Origin: Stomorhina lunata | Taxonomy: Eukaryota > Arthropoda > Insecta > Diptera > Rhiniidae | Length of the DNA: 64,000 bases | Direction of reading: 5' to 3' | Assembly: GCA_933228675.1 (NCBI GenBank) | Contig: OW121743.1 | Location: 95,171,998-95,235,997 of the forward strand | In this document: one piece after another, positions 42,246 to 55,487 of the stretch | How the letters are laid out: the number at the start of each line of letters is the position of its first letter | Position numbering within the stretch: the first letter of the stretch is position 1 | Program-made: the position numbers and the translations under genes | The notes under the pieces: model-generated | What the model was told of the DNA's origin: nothing | Database searches by the model: none | What the model saw: the letters and a program-made list of their open reading frames with translations, nothing else

Positions 42246-43377
42246 ATAGACCTTGTGAATATCTTAAATAATTTAAACGAAATACATAAGTATTTAGGTG
42301 TTGAAAAAAATAATTTATTATTGATGCATATTTTTTTTTAAATTTATAGTTTTTCCTGATGCCTTTAGTTATCTCCTAATTAATATTTATTAATGCAAAA
42401 TATTATTTATTGGTTAAAACTCATATGGTTTTCAGTGAATAATCATATGATGATTTTATTTTATTGATTAAATATTTCGAAAAAAAATTTAATGCAAAAA
42501 ATTTAGAAACACCAAAAGCTAATAAAAATTCATTGTTGATGTAAATTGTGTATAGAAAAATTTACGATATAATTTTTTTTTAGAAAATTTCTATAAAAGA
42601 TTTGAAGTAAAATTTTCGATACAAAAGTTTCGATCTAAAATTTTCTTTTCATAAATGAAATAAATGCAACAATTTAAGTGAATCAAAAACTAATAAAAAT
42701 TTACAAATAGACTCTCCTAATAAAAATTTGATGAACATTTTATACAGAAAAATTCACGAGTTAAATTGTTTTTTTAGAAAATTTCTATAGAAAAATTTTG
42801 TATGTGAAATTTTCTATAGAAAAATTCGATGATAAATTTTCTTTTCATAGAAAAATTTGCAATATACATTTTTTTATAGAATACTTTTTTATGAAATAAT
42901 TATAGTCAGTTAAGACGGACCATATGGTTCCCTATATCACTGAGTTTAAATATGTTCTAATAGTCCATGGAGACATATATCATACAAACTTATGAATTGA
43001 CGATATTAGCATTAAATAAAAAAGTACCAACAATTCAAAAAATATAGAACTTGAGTTTGTTATTATTCACTTTTTTATGCCATAATCGATCAAATTTTCA
43101 AAAAGGACCGAAAACGTAAGCTTTTCTTCCCTGTTTTACCCTTTAAATAACCAAATTTTAAAAATATACTAACTACATGTTCTTAGGTATTTAATACTGA
43201 TCCTATCTTAATTTAATTTGTGTTTCTACCAATTTTGCTTTTAAAGATTTAATGTAACCGATGTATCTCTTTTGAACCCCATTAATTAAAAAAAGTTTCA
43301 AGTTTAAGAGTCTAATATGGATACATATCTCGAAAAAAGTATTATGTTTTATTTTATAAGAAAAACTTATATTTACA
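42246..43377. other. AT-rich DNA with degenerate short repeats
   Basis: Between 42,490 and 42,900 two diverged copies of a roughly 170-bp block share CTAATAAAAATT and AGAAAATTTCTATA words. A small DINE-like scrap (AGACGGACCATATGG) lies near 42,924. No gene. Confidence 0.45.
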
Positions 43378-45289
43378 ATTTTTTTAGTGATCACAGATTA
43401 TTGCCCAAATTGCTCCATCTCCTCTAGTTTCAAAATAAATTGGTCACAGATTATTGCCCAAATTGCTCTATCTCCTCTAGTTTCCAAGGATAGTTTTATA
43501 AATTCACATAAAAATTTTCAAAAAATTAGGTTTTAGTACGAATTTTGAAATTATTTTTAGTGATCACAGATTTTGGCCCAAATTGCTCTATCTCTTCTAG
43601 TTTCCAAGGAAATTGAAGTTTTATATTTTCATATAAAAATTTTCAAAAAATTATGTTTTAGTACGAATTTTGAAATTTTTTTTTTGTGATCACAGATTTT
43701 GGCCCAAATTGCTCTATCTCTTCAAGTTTCTAAGGAAATTGAAGTTTTATATTTTCATATAAAAATTTTCAAAAATTAGGTTTTATTACGAATTTTGATT
43801 TTTTTTTTATTGATCACAGATTTTGGCCCAAATTACTCTATCTCTTCTAGTTTCCAAGGAAATTGAAGTTTTACATTTTCATATAAAAATTTTCAAAAAA
43901 TTAGGTTTTAGTACGAATTTTGAAATTTTTTTTAGTGATCACAGATTTTGGCAGAAATTGCTCTATCTCTTCTAGTTTCCAAGGAAATTGAAGTTTTATA
44001 TTTTCATATAAAAATTTTCAAAAAATTAGGTTTTAGTACGAATTTTGAAATTTTTTTTAGTGATCACAGATTTTGGCCCAAATTGCTCTATCTCTTCTAG
44101 TTTCCAAGGAAATTGAAGTTTTATATTTTCATATAAAAATTTTTAAAAAATTAGGTTTTTTGTACGAATTTTGAAAATTTTTTTAGTGATCACAGATTTT
44201 GGCCCAAATTGCTCTATCTCTTCTAGTTTCCAAGGAAATTGAAGTTTTATATTTTCATATAAAAATTTTCAAAAAATTAGGTTTTTTGTACGAATTTTGA
44301 AATTTTTTTTAGTGATCACAGATTTTGGCCCAAATTGCTCTATCTCTTCTAGTTTCCAAGGAAATTGAAGTTTTATATTTTCATATAAAAATTTTCAAAA
44401 AATTAGGTTTTTTGTACGAATTTTGAAAATTTTTTAGTGATCACAGATTTTGGCCCAAATTGCTCTATCTCTTCTAGTTTCCAAGGAAATTGAAGTTTTT
44501 TATTTTCATATAAAAATTTTCAAAAAATTAGGTTTTTTGTACGAATTTTGAAAATTTTTTCAGTGATCACAGATTTTGGCCCAAATTGCTCTATCTCTTC
44601 TAGTTTCCAAGGAAATTGAAGTTTTATATTTTCATATAAAAATTTTCAAAAAATTAGGTTTTAGTACAAATTTTGAAATTTTTTTAGTGATCACAGATTT
44701 TGGCCCAAATTCCTCTATCTCTTCTAGTTTCCAAGGAAATTGAAGTTTTATATTTTCATATAAAAATTTTCAAAAAATTAGGTTTTTTGTACGAATTTTG
44801 AAAAATTTTTTAGTGATCACAGATTTTGGCCCAAATTGCTCTATCTCTTCTAGTTTCCAAGGAAATTCAAGTTTTATATTTTCATATAAAAATTTTCAAA
44901 AAATTAGGTTTTAGTACGAATTTTGAAATTTTTTTTAGTGATCACAGATTTTGGCCCAAATTGCTCTATCTCTTCTAGTTTCCAAGGAAATTGAAGTTTT
45001 ATATTTTCATATAAAAATTTTCAAAAAATTAGGTTTTTTGTACGAATTTTGAAAAATTTTTTAGTGATCACAGATTTTGGCCCAAATTGCTCTATCTCTT
45101 CTAGTTTCCAAGGAAATTGAAGTTTTATATTTTCATATAAAAATTTAAAAAAAATTAGGTTTTAGTACGAATTTTGAAAATTCTTTTAGTGATCACAGAT
45201 TATGGCCCAAATTGCTCTATCTCTTCTAGTTTCCAAGGAAATTGAAGTTTTATATTTTCATATAAAAATTTTCAAAAAATTAGGTTTTT

Positions 45290-47470
45290 TGTACGAATTT
45301 TGAAATTTTTTTTAGTGATCACAGATTTTGGCCCAAATTGCTCTATCTCTTCTAGTTTCCAAGGAAATTGAAGTTTTATATTTTCATATAAAAATTTTCA
45401 AAAAATTAGGTTTTTTGTACGAATTTTGAAAATTTTTTTAGTGATCACAGATTATGGCCCAAATTGCTCTATCTCTTCTAGTTTCCAAGGAAATTGAAGT
45501 TTTATATTTTCATATAAAAATTTTCAAAAAATTAGGTTTTAGTACGAATTTTGAAATTTTTTTAGTGATCACAGATTTTGGCCCAAATTGCTCTATCTCT
45601 TCTAGTTTCCAAGGAAATTGAAGCTTTATATTTTCATATAAAAATTTTAAAAAAATTAGGTTTTAGTACGAATTTTGAAATTTTTTTTGAAAATTTATTT
45701 AGTGATCATAGATTTTGGCCCAAATTGCTCTATCTCTTCTAGTTTCCAAGGAAATTGAAGTTTTATATTTTCATATACAAATTTTCAAAAAATTATGTTT
45801 TTTGTACGAATTTTGAAAATTTTTTTAGTGATCACAGATTTTGGCCCAAATTGCTCTATCTCTTCTAGTTTCCAAGGAAATTCAAGTTTTATATTTTCAT
45901 ATACAAATTTTCAAAAAATTAGGTTTTTTGTACGAATTTTGAAAATTTTTTTAGTGATCACAGATTTTGGCCCAAATTGCTCTATCTCTTCTAGTTTCCA
46001 AGGAAATTGAAGTTTTATATTTTCATATAAAAATTTTCAAAAACTTAGGTTTTAGTACGAATTTTGAAATTTTTTTTAGTGATCACAGATTTTGGCCCAA
46101 ATTGCTCTATCTCTTCTAGTTTCCAAGGAAATTCAAGTTTTATATTTTCATATACAAATTTTCAAAAAATTAGGTTTTTTGTACGAATTTTGAAAATTTT
46201 TTTAGTGATCACAGATTTTGGCCCAAATTGCTCTATCTCTTCTAGTTTCCAAGGAAATTGAAGTTTTATATTTTCATATAAAAATTTTCAAAAACTTAGG
46301 TTTTAGTAAGAATTTTGAAATTTTTTTTAGTGATCACAGATTTTGGCCCAAATTGCTCTATCTCTTCTAGTTTCCAAGGAAATTGAAGTTTTATATTTTC
46401 ATATAAAAATTTTCAAAAAATTAGGTTTTAGTACGAATTTTGAAATTTTTTTTAGTGATCACAGATTTTGTCCCAAATTGCTCTATCTCTTCTAGTTTCC
46501 AATTAAATTGAAGTTTTATATTTTCATATAAAAATTTTCAAAAAATTAGGTTTTAGAACGAATTTTGAAATTTTTTTTAGTGATCACAGATTTTGGCCCA
46601 AATTGCTCTATCTCTTCTAGTTTCCAAGGAAATTGAAGTTTTATATTTTCATATAAAAATTTTCAAAAAATTAGGTTTTTTGTACGAATTTGAAAATTTT
46701 TTTTCGTGATCACAGATTTTGGCCCAAATTGCTCTATCTCTTCTAGTTTCCAAGGAAATTGAAGTTTTATATTTTCATATAAAAATTTTCAAAAAATTAG
46801 GTTTTAGTACGAATTTGAAATCTTTTTCAGTGATCACAGATTTTGGCCCAAATTGCTCTATCTCTTCTTGTTTCCAAAGAAATTGAAGTTTAATATTTTC
46901 ATATAAAAATTTTCAAAAAATTAGGTTTTTTGTACGAATTTTGAAATTTTTTTAGTGATCACAGATTTTGGCCCAAATTGCTCTATCTCTTCTAGTTTCC
47001 AAGGAAATTGAAGTTTTATATTTTCATATAAAAATTTTCAAAAAATTAGGTTTTTTGTACGAATTTTGAAAATTCTTTTAGTGATCACAGATTATGGCCC
47101 AAATTGCTCTATCTCTTCTAGTTTCCAAGGAAATTGAAGTTTTATATTTTCATATAAAAATTTTCAAAAAATTAGGTTTTAGTACGAATTTTGAAATTTT
47201 TTTAGTGATCACAGATTTTGGCCCAAATTGCTCTATCTCTTCTAGTTTCCAAGGAAATTGAAGCTTTATATTTTCATATAAAATTTAAAAAAAATTAGGT
47301 TTTAGTACGAATTTTGAAATTTTTTTTGAAAATTTATTTAGTGATCATAGATTTTGGCCCAAATTGCTCTATCTCTTCTAGTTTCCAAGGAAATTGAAGT
47401 TTTATATTTTCATATACAAATTTTCAAAAAGTTATGTTTTTTGTACGAATTTTGAAAATTTTTTTAGTGA
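45290..47470 (+). repeat. Multi-monomer duplication inside the satellite
   Basis: Rare variants occur in the same order twice: GATTATGGCCC, then GAAGCTTTATA, then the TTGAAAATTTATTTAG spacer with GTGATCATAG, then CATATACAAATTTTC with TTATGTTTTTT. The GTGATCATAG variant lies at 45702 and 47341, 1,639 bp or about 13 monomers apart. A two-monomer unit (AAATTCAAG ... AAAAACTTAGG, 250 bp) is also repeated at about 45,800-46,310. Confidence 0.75.
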
Positions 47471-49409
47471 TCACAGATTTTGGCCCAAATTGCTCTATCT
47501 CTTCTAGTTTCCAAGGAAATTGAAGTTTTATATTTTCATATAAAAATTTTCAAAAAATTAGGTTTTTTGTACGAATTTTGAAATTTGTTTTAGTGATCAC
47601 AGATTTTGGCCCAAATTGCTCTATCTCTTCTAGTTTCCAAGGAAATTCAAGTTTTATAATTTTCATATAAAAATTTTCAAAAAATTAGTTTTTAGTACGA
47701 ATTTTGAAATTTTTTTTAGTGATCACAGATTTTGGCCCAAATTGCTCTATCTCTTCTAGTTTCCAAGGAAATTGAAGTTTTATATTTTCATATAAAAATT
47801 TTCAAAAAATTAGGTTTTTTGTACGAATTTTGAAAATTTTTTTAGTGATCACAGATTTTGGCCCAAATTGCTCTATCTCTTCTAGTTTCCAAGGAAATTA
47901 AAGTTTTATATTTTCATATAAAAATTTTCAAAAAATTAGGTTTTTTGTACGAATTTTGAAAATTTTTTTAGTGATCACAGATTTTGGCCCAAATTGCTCT
48001 ATCTCTTCTAGTTTCCAAGGAAATTGAAGTTTTATATTTTCATATAAAAATTTTCAAAAAATTAGGTTTTTTGTACGAATTTTGAAAATTTTTTAGTGAT
48101 CACAGATTTTGGCCCAAATTGCTCTATCTCTTACTAGTTTCCAAGGAAATTGAAGTTTTATATTTTCCATATAAAAATTTTCAAAAAATTAGGTTTTTTG
48201 TACGAATTTTGAAATTTTTTTAGTGATCACAGATTTGGCCCAAATTGCTCTATCTCTTCTAGTTTCCAAGGAAATTGAAGTTTTATATTTTCATATAAAA
48301 ATTTTCAAAAAATTAGGTTTTATGTACGAATTTGAAAATTTTTTTAGTGATCACAGATTTTGGCCCAAATTGCTCTATCTCTTCTAGTTTCCAAGGAAAT
48401 TGAAGTTTTATATTTTCATATAAAAATTTTCAAAAAATTAGGTTTTAGTACGAATTTTGAAATTTTTTTTAGTGATCACAGATTTTGGCCCAAATTGCTC
48501 TATCTCTTCTAGTTTCCAAGGAAATTGAAGTTTTATATTTTCATATAAAAATTTTCAAAAAATTAGGTTTTTTGTACGAATTTTGAAAATTTTTTTAGTG
48601 ATCACAGATTTTGGCCCAAATTGCTCTATCTCTTCTAGTTTCCAAGGAAATTGAAGTTCTATATTTTCATATAAAAATTTTCAAAAAATTAGGTTTTTTT
48701 GTACGAATTTTGAAAATTTTTTTTAGTGATCACAGATTTTGGCCCAAATTGCTCTATCTCTTCTAGTTTCCAAGGAAATTGAAGTTTTATATTTTCATAT
48801 AAAAATTTTCAAAAAATTATGTTTTTTGTACGAATTTTGAAAATTTTTTTAGTGATCACAGATTTTCGCCCAAATTGCTCTATCTCTTCTAGTTTCCAAG
48901 GAAATTGAAGTTTTATATTTTCATATAATAATTTTAAAAAAATTAGGTTTTAGTACGAATTTTGAAATTTATTTTAGTGATCACAGATTTTGGCCCAAAT
49001 TGCTCTATCTCTTCTAGTTTCCAAGGAAATTGAAGTTTTATATTTTCATATAAAAATTTTCAAAAAATTAGGTTTTAGTACGAATTTTGAAATTTTTATT
49101 AGTGATCACAGATTTTGGCCCAAATTGCTCTATCTCTTCTAGTTTCCAAGGAAATTGAAATTTTATATTTTCATATAAAAATTTTCGAAAAATTAGGTTT
49201 TTGTACGAATTTTGAAATTTTTTTTAGTGATCACAGATTTTGGCCCAAATTGCTCTATCTCTTCTAGTTTCCAAGGAAACTGAAGTTTTATATTTTCATA
49301 TAAAAATTTTCAAAAAATTTGGTTTTAGTACGAATTTTGAAATTTTTTTAGTGATCACAGATTTTGGCCCAAATTGCTCTATCTCTTCTAGTTTCCAAGG
49401 AAATTGAAG

Positions 49410-49609
49410 NNNNNNNNNNNNNNNNNNNNNNNNNNNNNNNNNNNNNNNNNNNNNNNNNNNNNNNNNNNNNNNNNNNNNNNNNNNNNNNNNNNNNNNNNNN
49501 NNNNNNNNNNNNNNNNNNNNNNNNNNNNNNNNNNNNNNNNNNNNNNNNNNNNNNNNNNNNNNNNNNNNNNNNNNNNNNNNNNNNNNNNNNNNNNNNNNNN
49601 NNNNNNNNN
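49410..49609. other. Assembly gap, 200 N
   Basis: Exactly 200 N within the satellite array; a round figure usually used for gaps of unknown size. The flanking monomers are in phase with the same family. Confidence 0.99.
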
Positions 49610-49860
49610 AGTACGAATTTTGAAATTTTTTTTTAGTGATCACAGATTTTGGCCCAAATTGCTCTATCTCTTCTAGTTTCCAAGGAAATTGAAGTTTTAT
49701 ATTTTCATATAAAAATTTTCAAAAAATTAGGTTTTTTGTACGAATTTTGAAAATTTTTTTTAGTGATCACAGATTTTGGCCCAAATTGCTCTATCTCTTC
49801 TAGTTTCCAAGGAAATTGAAGTTTTATATTTTTCATATAAAAATTTTCAAAAAATTAGGT

Positions 49861-50380
49861 TTTTTGTACGAAATTTGAAAATTTTTTTAGTGATCACAGA
49901 TTTTGGCCCAAGTTGCTCTATCTCTTCTAGTTTCCAAGGAAATTGAAGTTTTATATTTTCATTAAAAAATTTTCAAAAAATTAGGTTTTTTTGTACGAAT
50001 TTTGAAAATTTTTTTAGTGATCACAGATTATGGCCCAAATTGCTCTATCTCTTCTAGTTTCCAAGGAAATTCAAGTTTTATATTTTCATATAAAAATTTT
50101 CAAAAAATTAGGTTTTTTGTACGAAATTTGAAAATTTTTTTAGTGATCACAGATTTTGGCCCAAGTTGCTCTATCTCTTCTAGTTTCCAAGGAAATTGAA
50201 GTTTTATATTTTCATTAAAAAATTTTCAAAAAATTAGGTTTTTTGTACGAATTTTGAAAATTTTTTTAGTGATCACAGATTATGGCCCAAATTGCTCTAT
50301 CTCTTCTAGTTTCCAAGGAAATTCAAGTTTTATATTTTCATATAAAAATTTTCAAAAAATTAGGTTTTAGTACGAATTTT
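49861..50380 (+). repeat. Two-monomer higher-order repeat
   Basis: Monomer pairs carrying GTACGAAATTTG, CCCAAGTTGCTC, CATTAAAAAATTTTC and GATTATGGCCC occur twice, 253 bp apart. A related pair lacking the AAGTTG change is at about 52,040-52,210. Confidence 0.7.
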
Positions 50381-53300
50381 GAAATTTTTTTTAGTGATCA
50401 CAGATTTTGGCCCAAATTGCTCTATCTCTTCTAGTTTCCAAGGAAAATTGAAGTTTTATATTTTCATATAAAAATTTTCAAAAAATTATGTTTTTTGTAC
50501 GAATTTTGAAAATTTTTTTAGTGATCACAGATTTTGGCCCAAATTGCTCTATCTCTTCTAGTTTCCAAGGAAATTGAAGTTTTATATTTTCATATAAAAA
50601 TTTTCAAAAAATTAGGTTTTTTGTACGAATTTTGAAAATTTTTTTAGTGATCACAGATTTTGGCCCAAATTGCTCTATCTCTTCTAGTTTCCAAGGAAAT
50701 TGAAGTTTTATATTTTCATATAAAAATTTTCAAAAAATTAGGTTTTTTTGTACGAATTTTGAAAATTTTTTTAGTGATCACAGATTTTGGCCCAAATTGC
50801 TCTATCTCTTCTAGTTTCCAAGGAAATTGAAGTTTATATTTTCATATAAAAATTTTCAAAAAATTAGGTTTTTTGTACGAATTTTGAAAATTTTTTTAGT
50901 GATCACAGATTTTGGCCCAAATTGCTCTATCTCTTCTAGTTTCCAAGGAAATTGAAGTTTTATATTTTCATATAAATATTTTCAAAAAAATTAGGTTTTT
51001 TGTACGAATTTTGAAAATTCTTTTAGTGATCACTGATTATGGCCCAAATTGCTCTATCTCTTCTAGTTTCCAAGGAAATTGAAGTTTTTATATTTTCATA
51101 TAAAAATTTTCAAAAAATTAGGTTTTAGTACGAATTTGAAATTTTTTTTAGTGATCACAGATTTTGGCCCAAATTGCTATATCTCTTCTAGTTTCCAAGG
51201 AAATTGAAGTTTTATATTTTCATATAAAAATTTTAAAAAAATTAGGTTTTAGTACGAATTTTGAAATTTTTTTTGAAAATTTATTTAGTGATCACAGATT
51301 TTGGCCCAAAATTGCTCTATCTCTTCTAGTTTCCAAGGAAATTGAAGTTTTATATTTTCATATACAAATTTTCAAAAAATTATGTTTTTTGTACGAATTT
51401 TGAAAATTTTTTTAGTGATCACAGATTTTGGCCCAAATTGCTCTATCTCTTCTAGTTTCCAAGGAAATTGAAGTTTTATATTTTCATATACAAATTTTCA
51501 AAAAATTAGGTTTTAGTACGAATTTTGAAATTTTTTTTGAAAATTTATTTAGTGATCACAGATTTTGGCCCAAATTGCTCTATCTCTTCTAGTTTCCAAG
51601 GAAATTGAAGTTTTATATTTTCATATACAAATTTTCAAAAAATTATGTTTTTTGTACGAATTTTGAAAATTTTTTTAGTGATCACAGATTTTGGCCCAAA
51701 TTGCTCTATCTCTTCTAGTTTCCAAGGAAATTGAAGTTTTATATTTTCATATACAAATTTTCAAAAAATTAGGTTTTTTGTACGAATTTTGAAAATTTTT
51801 TTAGTGATCACAGATTTTGGCCCAAATTGCTCTATCTCTTCTAGTTTCCAAGGAAATTGAAGTTTTATATTTTCATATAAAAATTTTCAAAAAATTAGGT
51901 TTTAGTACGAATTTTGAAATTTTTTTTGAAAATTTATTTAGTGATCACAGATTTTGGCCCAAATTGCTCTATCTCTTCTAGTTTCCAAGGAAATTGAAGT
52001 TTTATATTTTCATATAAAAATTTTCAAAAAATTAGGTTTTTTGTACGAAATTTGAAAATTTTTTTAGTGATCACAGATTTTGGCCCAAATTGCTCTATCT
52101 CTTCTAGTTTCCAAGGAAATTGAAGTTTTATATTTTCATTAAAAAATTTTCAAAAAATCAGGTTTTTTGTACGAATTTTGAAAATTTTTTTAGTGATCAC
52201 AGATTATGGCCCAAATTGCTCTATCTCTTCTAGTTTCCAAGGAAATTGAAGTTTTATATTTTCATATAAAAATTTTTAAAAAATTAGGTTTTAGTACGAG
52301 TTTTGAAATTTTTTTTAGTGATCACAGATTTTGGCCCAAATTGCTCTATCTCTTCTAGTTTCCAAGGAAATTCAAGTTTTATATTTTCATATAAAAATTT
52401 TCAAAAAATTAGGTTTTAGTACGAATTTTGAAATTTTTTTTAGTGATCACAGATTTTGGCCCAAATTGCTCTATCTCTTCTAGTTTCCAAGGAAATTCAA
52501 GTTTTATATTTTCATATAAAAATTTTCAAAAAATTAGGTTTTAGTACGAATTTTGAAATTTAATTTAGTGATCACAGATTTTGGCCCAAATTGCTCTATC
52601 TCTTCTAGTTTCCAAGGAAATTGAAGTTTTATATTTTCATATAAAAATTTTAAAAAAATTAGGTTTTTTGTACGAATTTTGAAAATTTTTTTAGTGATCA
52701 CAGATTTCCAAGGATTTGAAGTTTTATATTTTCATATAAAAATTTTCAAAAAATTAGGTTTTTTGTACGAATTTTGAAATTATTTTTAGTGATCACAGAT
52801 TTTGGCCCAAATTGCTCTATCTCTTCTAGTTTCCAAGGAAATTGAAGTTTTATATTTTCATATAAAAATTTTCAAAAAATTAAGTTTTATGTACGAATTT
52901 TGAAAATTTTTTTAGTGATCACAGATTTTGGCCCAAATTGCTCTATCTCTTCTAGTTTCCAAGGAAATTCAAGTTTTATATTTTCATATAAAAATTTTAA
53001 AAAAATTAGGTTTTAGTACGAATTTTGAAATTTTTTTTAGTGATCACAGATTTTGGCCCAAATTGCTCTATCTCTTCTAGTTTCCAAGGAAATTGAAGTT
53101 TTATATTTTCATATAAAAATTTTCAAAAAATTAGGTTTTAGTACGAATTTTGAAATTTTTTTTAGTGATCACAGATTTTGTCCCAAATTGCTCTATCTCT
53201 TCTAGTTTCCAAGGAAATTGAAGTTTTATATTTTCATATAAAAATTTTCAAAAAATTAGGTTTTAGTACGAATTTTGAAATTTTTTTTAGTGATCACAGA

Positions 53301-54239
53301 TTTTGGCCCATATTGCTCTATCTCTTCTAGTTTCCAAGGAAATTGAAGTTTTATATTTTCATATAAAAATTTTCAAAAAATTAGGTTTTTTGTACGAATT
53401 TTGAAAATTTATTTAGTGATCACAGATTTTGGCCCAAATTGCTCTATCTCTTCTAGTTTCCAAGGAAATTGAAGTTTTATATTTTCATATAAAAATTTTC
53501 AAAAAATTAGGTTTTCGTACGAATTTTGAAATTTTTTTTAGTGATCACAGATTTTGGCCCAAATTGCTCTATCTCTTCTAGTTTCCAAGGAAATTGAAGT
53601 TTTATATTTTCATATAAAAATTTTCAAAAAATTAGGTTTTTTGTACGAATTTTGAAAATTTTTTTAGTGATCACAGATTTTGACCCAAATTGCTCTATCT
53701 CTTCTAGTTTCCAAGGAAATTGAAGTTTTATATTTTCATATAAAAATTTTCAAAAAATTAGGTTTTTTGTACGAATTTTGAAAATTTTTTTTTAGTGATC
53801 ACAGATTTTGGCCCAAATTGCTCTATCTCTTCTAGTTTCCAAGGAAATTGGAGTTTTATATATTTATATAAAAATTTTAAAAAAATTAGGTTTTTTGTAC
53901 GAATTTTGAAAATTTTTTTAGTGATCACAGATTTTGGCCCAAATTGCTCTATCTCTTCTAGTTTCCAAGGAAATTGAAGTTTTATATTTTCATATAAAAA
54001 TTTTCAAAAAATTAGGTTTTAGTACGAATTTTGAAATTTTTTTTAGTGATCACAGATTTTGGCCCAAATTGCTCTATCTCTTCTAGTTTCCAAGGAAATT
54101 GAAGTTTTATATTTTCATATAAAAATTTTCAAAAAATTAGGTTTTTTGTACGAATTTTGAAATTTTTTTTAGTGATCACAGATTTTGGCCCAAAATGCTC
54201 TATCTCTTCTAGTTTCCAAGGAAATTGAAGTTTTATATT

Positions 54240-55222
54240 TTCATATAAAAATTTTCAAAAAATTAGGTTTTAGTACGAATTTTGAAATTTTTTTTAGTGA
54301 TCACAGATTTTGTCCCAAATTGCTCTATCTCTTCTAGTTTCCAAGGAAATTGAAGTTTTATATTCTCATATAAAAATTTTCAAAAAATTAGGTTTTAGTA
54401 CGAATTTTGAAAATTTTTTTAGTGATCACAGATTTTGGCCCAAATTGCTCTATCTCTTCTAGTTTCCAAGGAAATTGAAGTTTTATATTTTCATATAAAA
54501 ATTTTCAAAAAATTAGGTTTTAGTACGAATTTTGAAATTTTTTTTAGTGATCACAGATTTTGGCCCAAATTGCTCTATCTCTTCTAGTCTCCAAGGAAAT
54601 TGAAGTTTTATAATTTCATATAAAAATTTTCAAAATATTAGGTTTTAGTACGAATTTTGAAATTTTTTTAGTGATCACAGATTTTGGCCCAAATTGCTTC
54701 CAGTTTCCAAGGAAATTGAAGTTTTATATTTTCATATAAAAATTTTCAAAAAATTAGGTTTTAGTACGAATTTTGAAATTTTTTTTAGTGATCACAGATT
54801 TTGTCCCAAATTGCTCTATCTCTTCTATTTTCCAAGGAAATTGAAGTTTTATATTCTCATATAAAAATTTTCAAAAAATTAGGTTTTAGTACGAATTTTG
54901 AAAATTTTTTTAGTGATCACAGATTTTGGCCCAAATTGCTCTATCTCTTCTAGTTTCCAAGGAAATTGAAGTTTTATATTTTCATATAAAAATTTTCAAA
55001 AAATTAGGTTTTAGTACGAATTTTGAAATTTTTTTTAGTGATCACAGATTTTGGCCCAAATTGCTCTATCTCTTCTAGTCTCCAAGGAAATTGAAGTTTT
55101 ATAATTTCATATAAAAATTTTCAAAATATTAGGTTTTAGTACGAATTTTGAAATTTTTTTAGTGATCACAGATTTTGGCCCAAATTGCTTCCAGTTTCCA
55201 AGGAAATTGAAGTTTTATATTT
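54240..55222 (+). repeat. Four-monomer higher-order repeat, period 491 bp
   Basis: Diagnostic variants recur in order: TTTTGTCCCAAATTG, TATTCTCATATAA, TCTAGTCTCCAAGG (54586 and 55077) and ATTGCTTCCAGTTTCC (54697 and 55188). Each pair is 491 bp apart, which defines a tandemly duplicated four-monomer block. Confidence 0.8.
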
Positions 55223-55409
55223 TCATATAAAAATTTTCAAAAAATTAGGTTTTAGTACGAATTTTGAAATTTTTTTTAGTGATCACAGATTATTGTCCAT
55301 AGGGCTCTATCTGCTCTTTTTTCCAAGATAGTTAAGGTTTTATATTTTCATATAAAAATTTTCAAAAAATTAAAATTAAATTTTTTTAGTGATCACAGAT
55401 TTTTTTCTA

Positions 55410-55487
55410 GTCTGTCTGCCCGGTTATCGAACTTGGGACCTCTGGTATGCTGGGCGGTTGACTAACCTGCTATATCACGGCGGTTAG
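55410..55487 (-). mobile_element. SINE head fragment at the satellite edge
   Basis: On the minus strand it reads CCGCCGTGATATAGCAGG and then CAGAGGTCCCAAGTTCGAT, matching the tRNA-like head of the SINE at 27065. Only about 78 bp is present; the body is missing. It lies right at the end of the satellite array. It could be mistaken for a tRNA gene, but the A and B boxes are altered and no cloverleaf is convincing. Confidence 0.7.

Larger units (their letters stand above)
43378..55404 (+). repeat. Satellite array, about 125-bp monomer, about 95 copies
   Basis: Every monomer has GTGATCACAGATTTTGGCCC, TTGCTCTATCTCTTCTAG, TTTCCAAGGAAATTGAAG, TTTTCATATAAAAATTTTC and a variable end. Two main variants differ there: GGTTTTAGTACGAATTTTG, or GGTTTTTTGTACGAATTTTG followed by AAAA. 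Consecutive monomers are 124-126 bp apart; a few are longer through an extra TTGAAAATTTATTTAG, and one near 52,700 is shortened. Monomers at both edges (before 43,560 and after 55,290) are diverged and the middle is homogeneous, as unequal exchange predicts. A 200-N gap lies inside, so the true length is unknown. Confidence 0.97.

Noticed and set aside
45795..46261. Repeated frames of about 65-71 codons in the satellite
   Set aside because: A 126-bp monomer keeps frame by chance; the frames stop whenever monomer length varies.
43378..55404. CRISPR array
   Set aside because: Monomers are contiguous without unique spacers, are 125 bp long, and lie in an insect-type genome.
55410..55487. tRNA gene on the minus strand
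   Set aside because: Altered boxes, no convincing cloverleaf, and clear similarity to the head of the 27,065 SINE.
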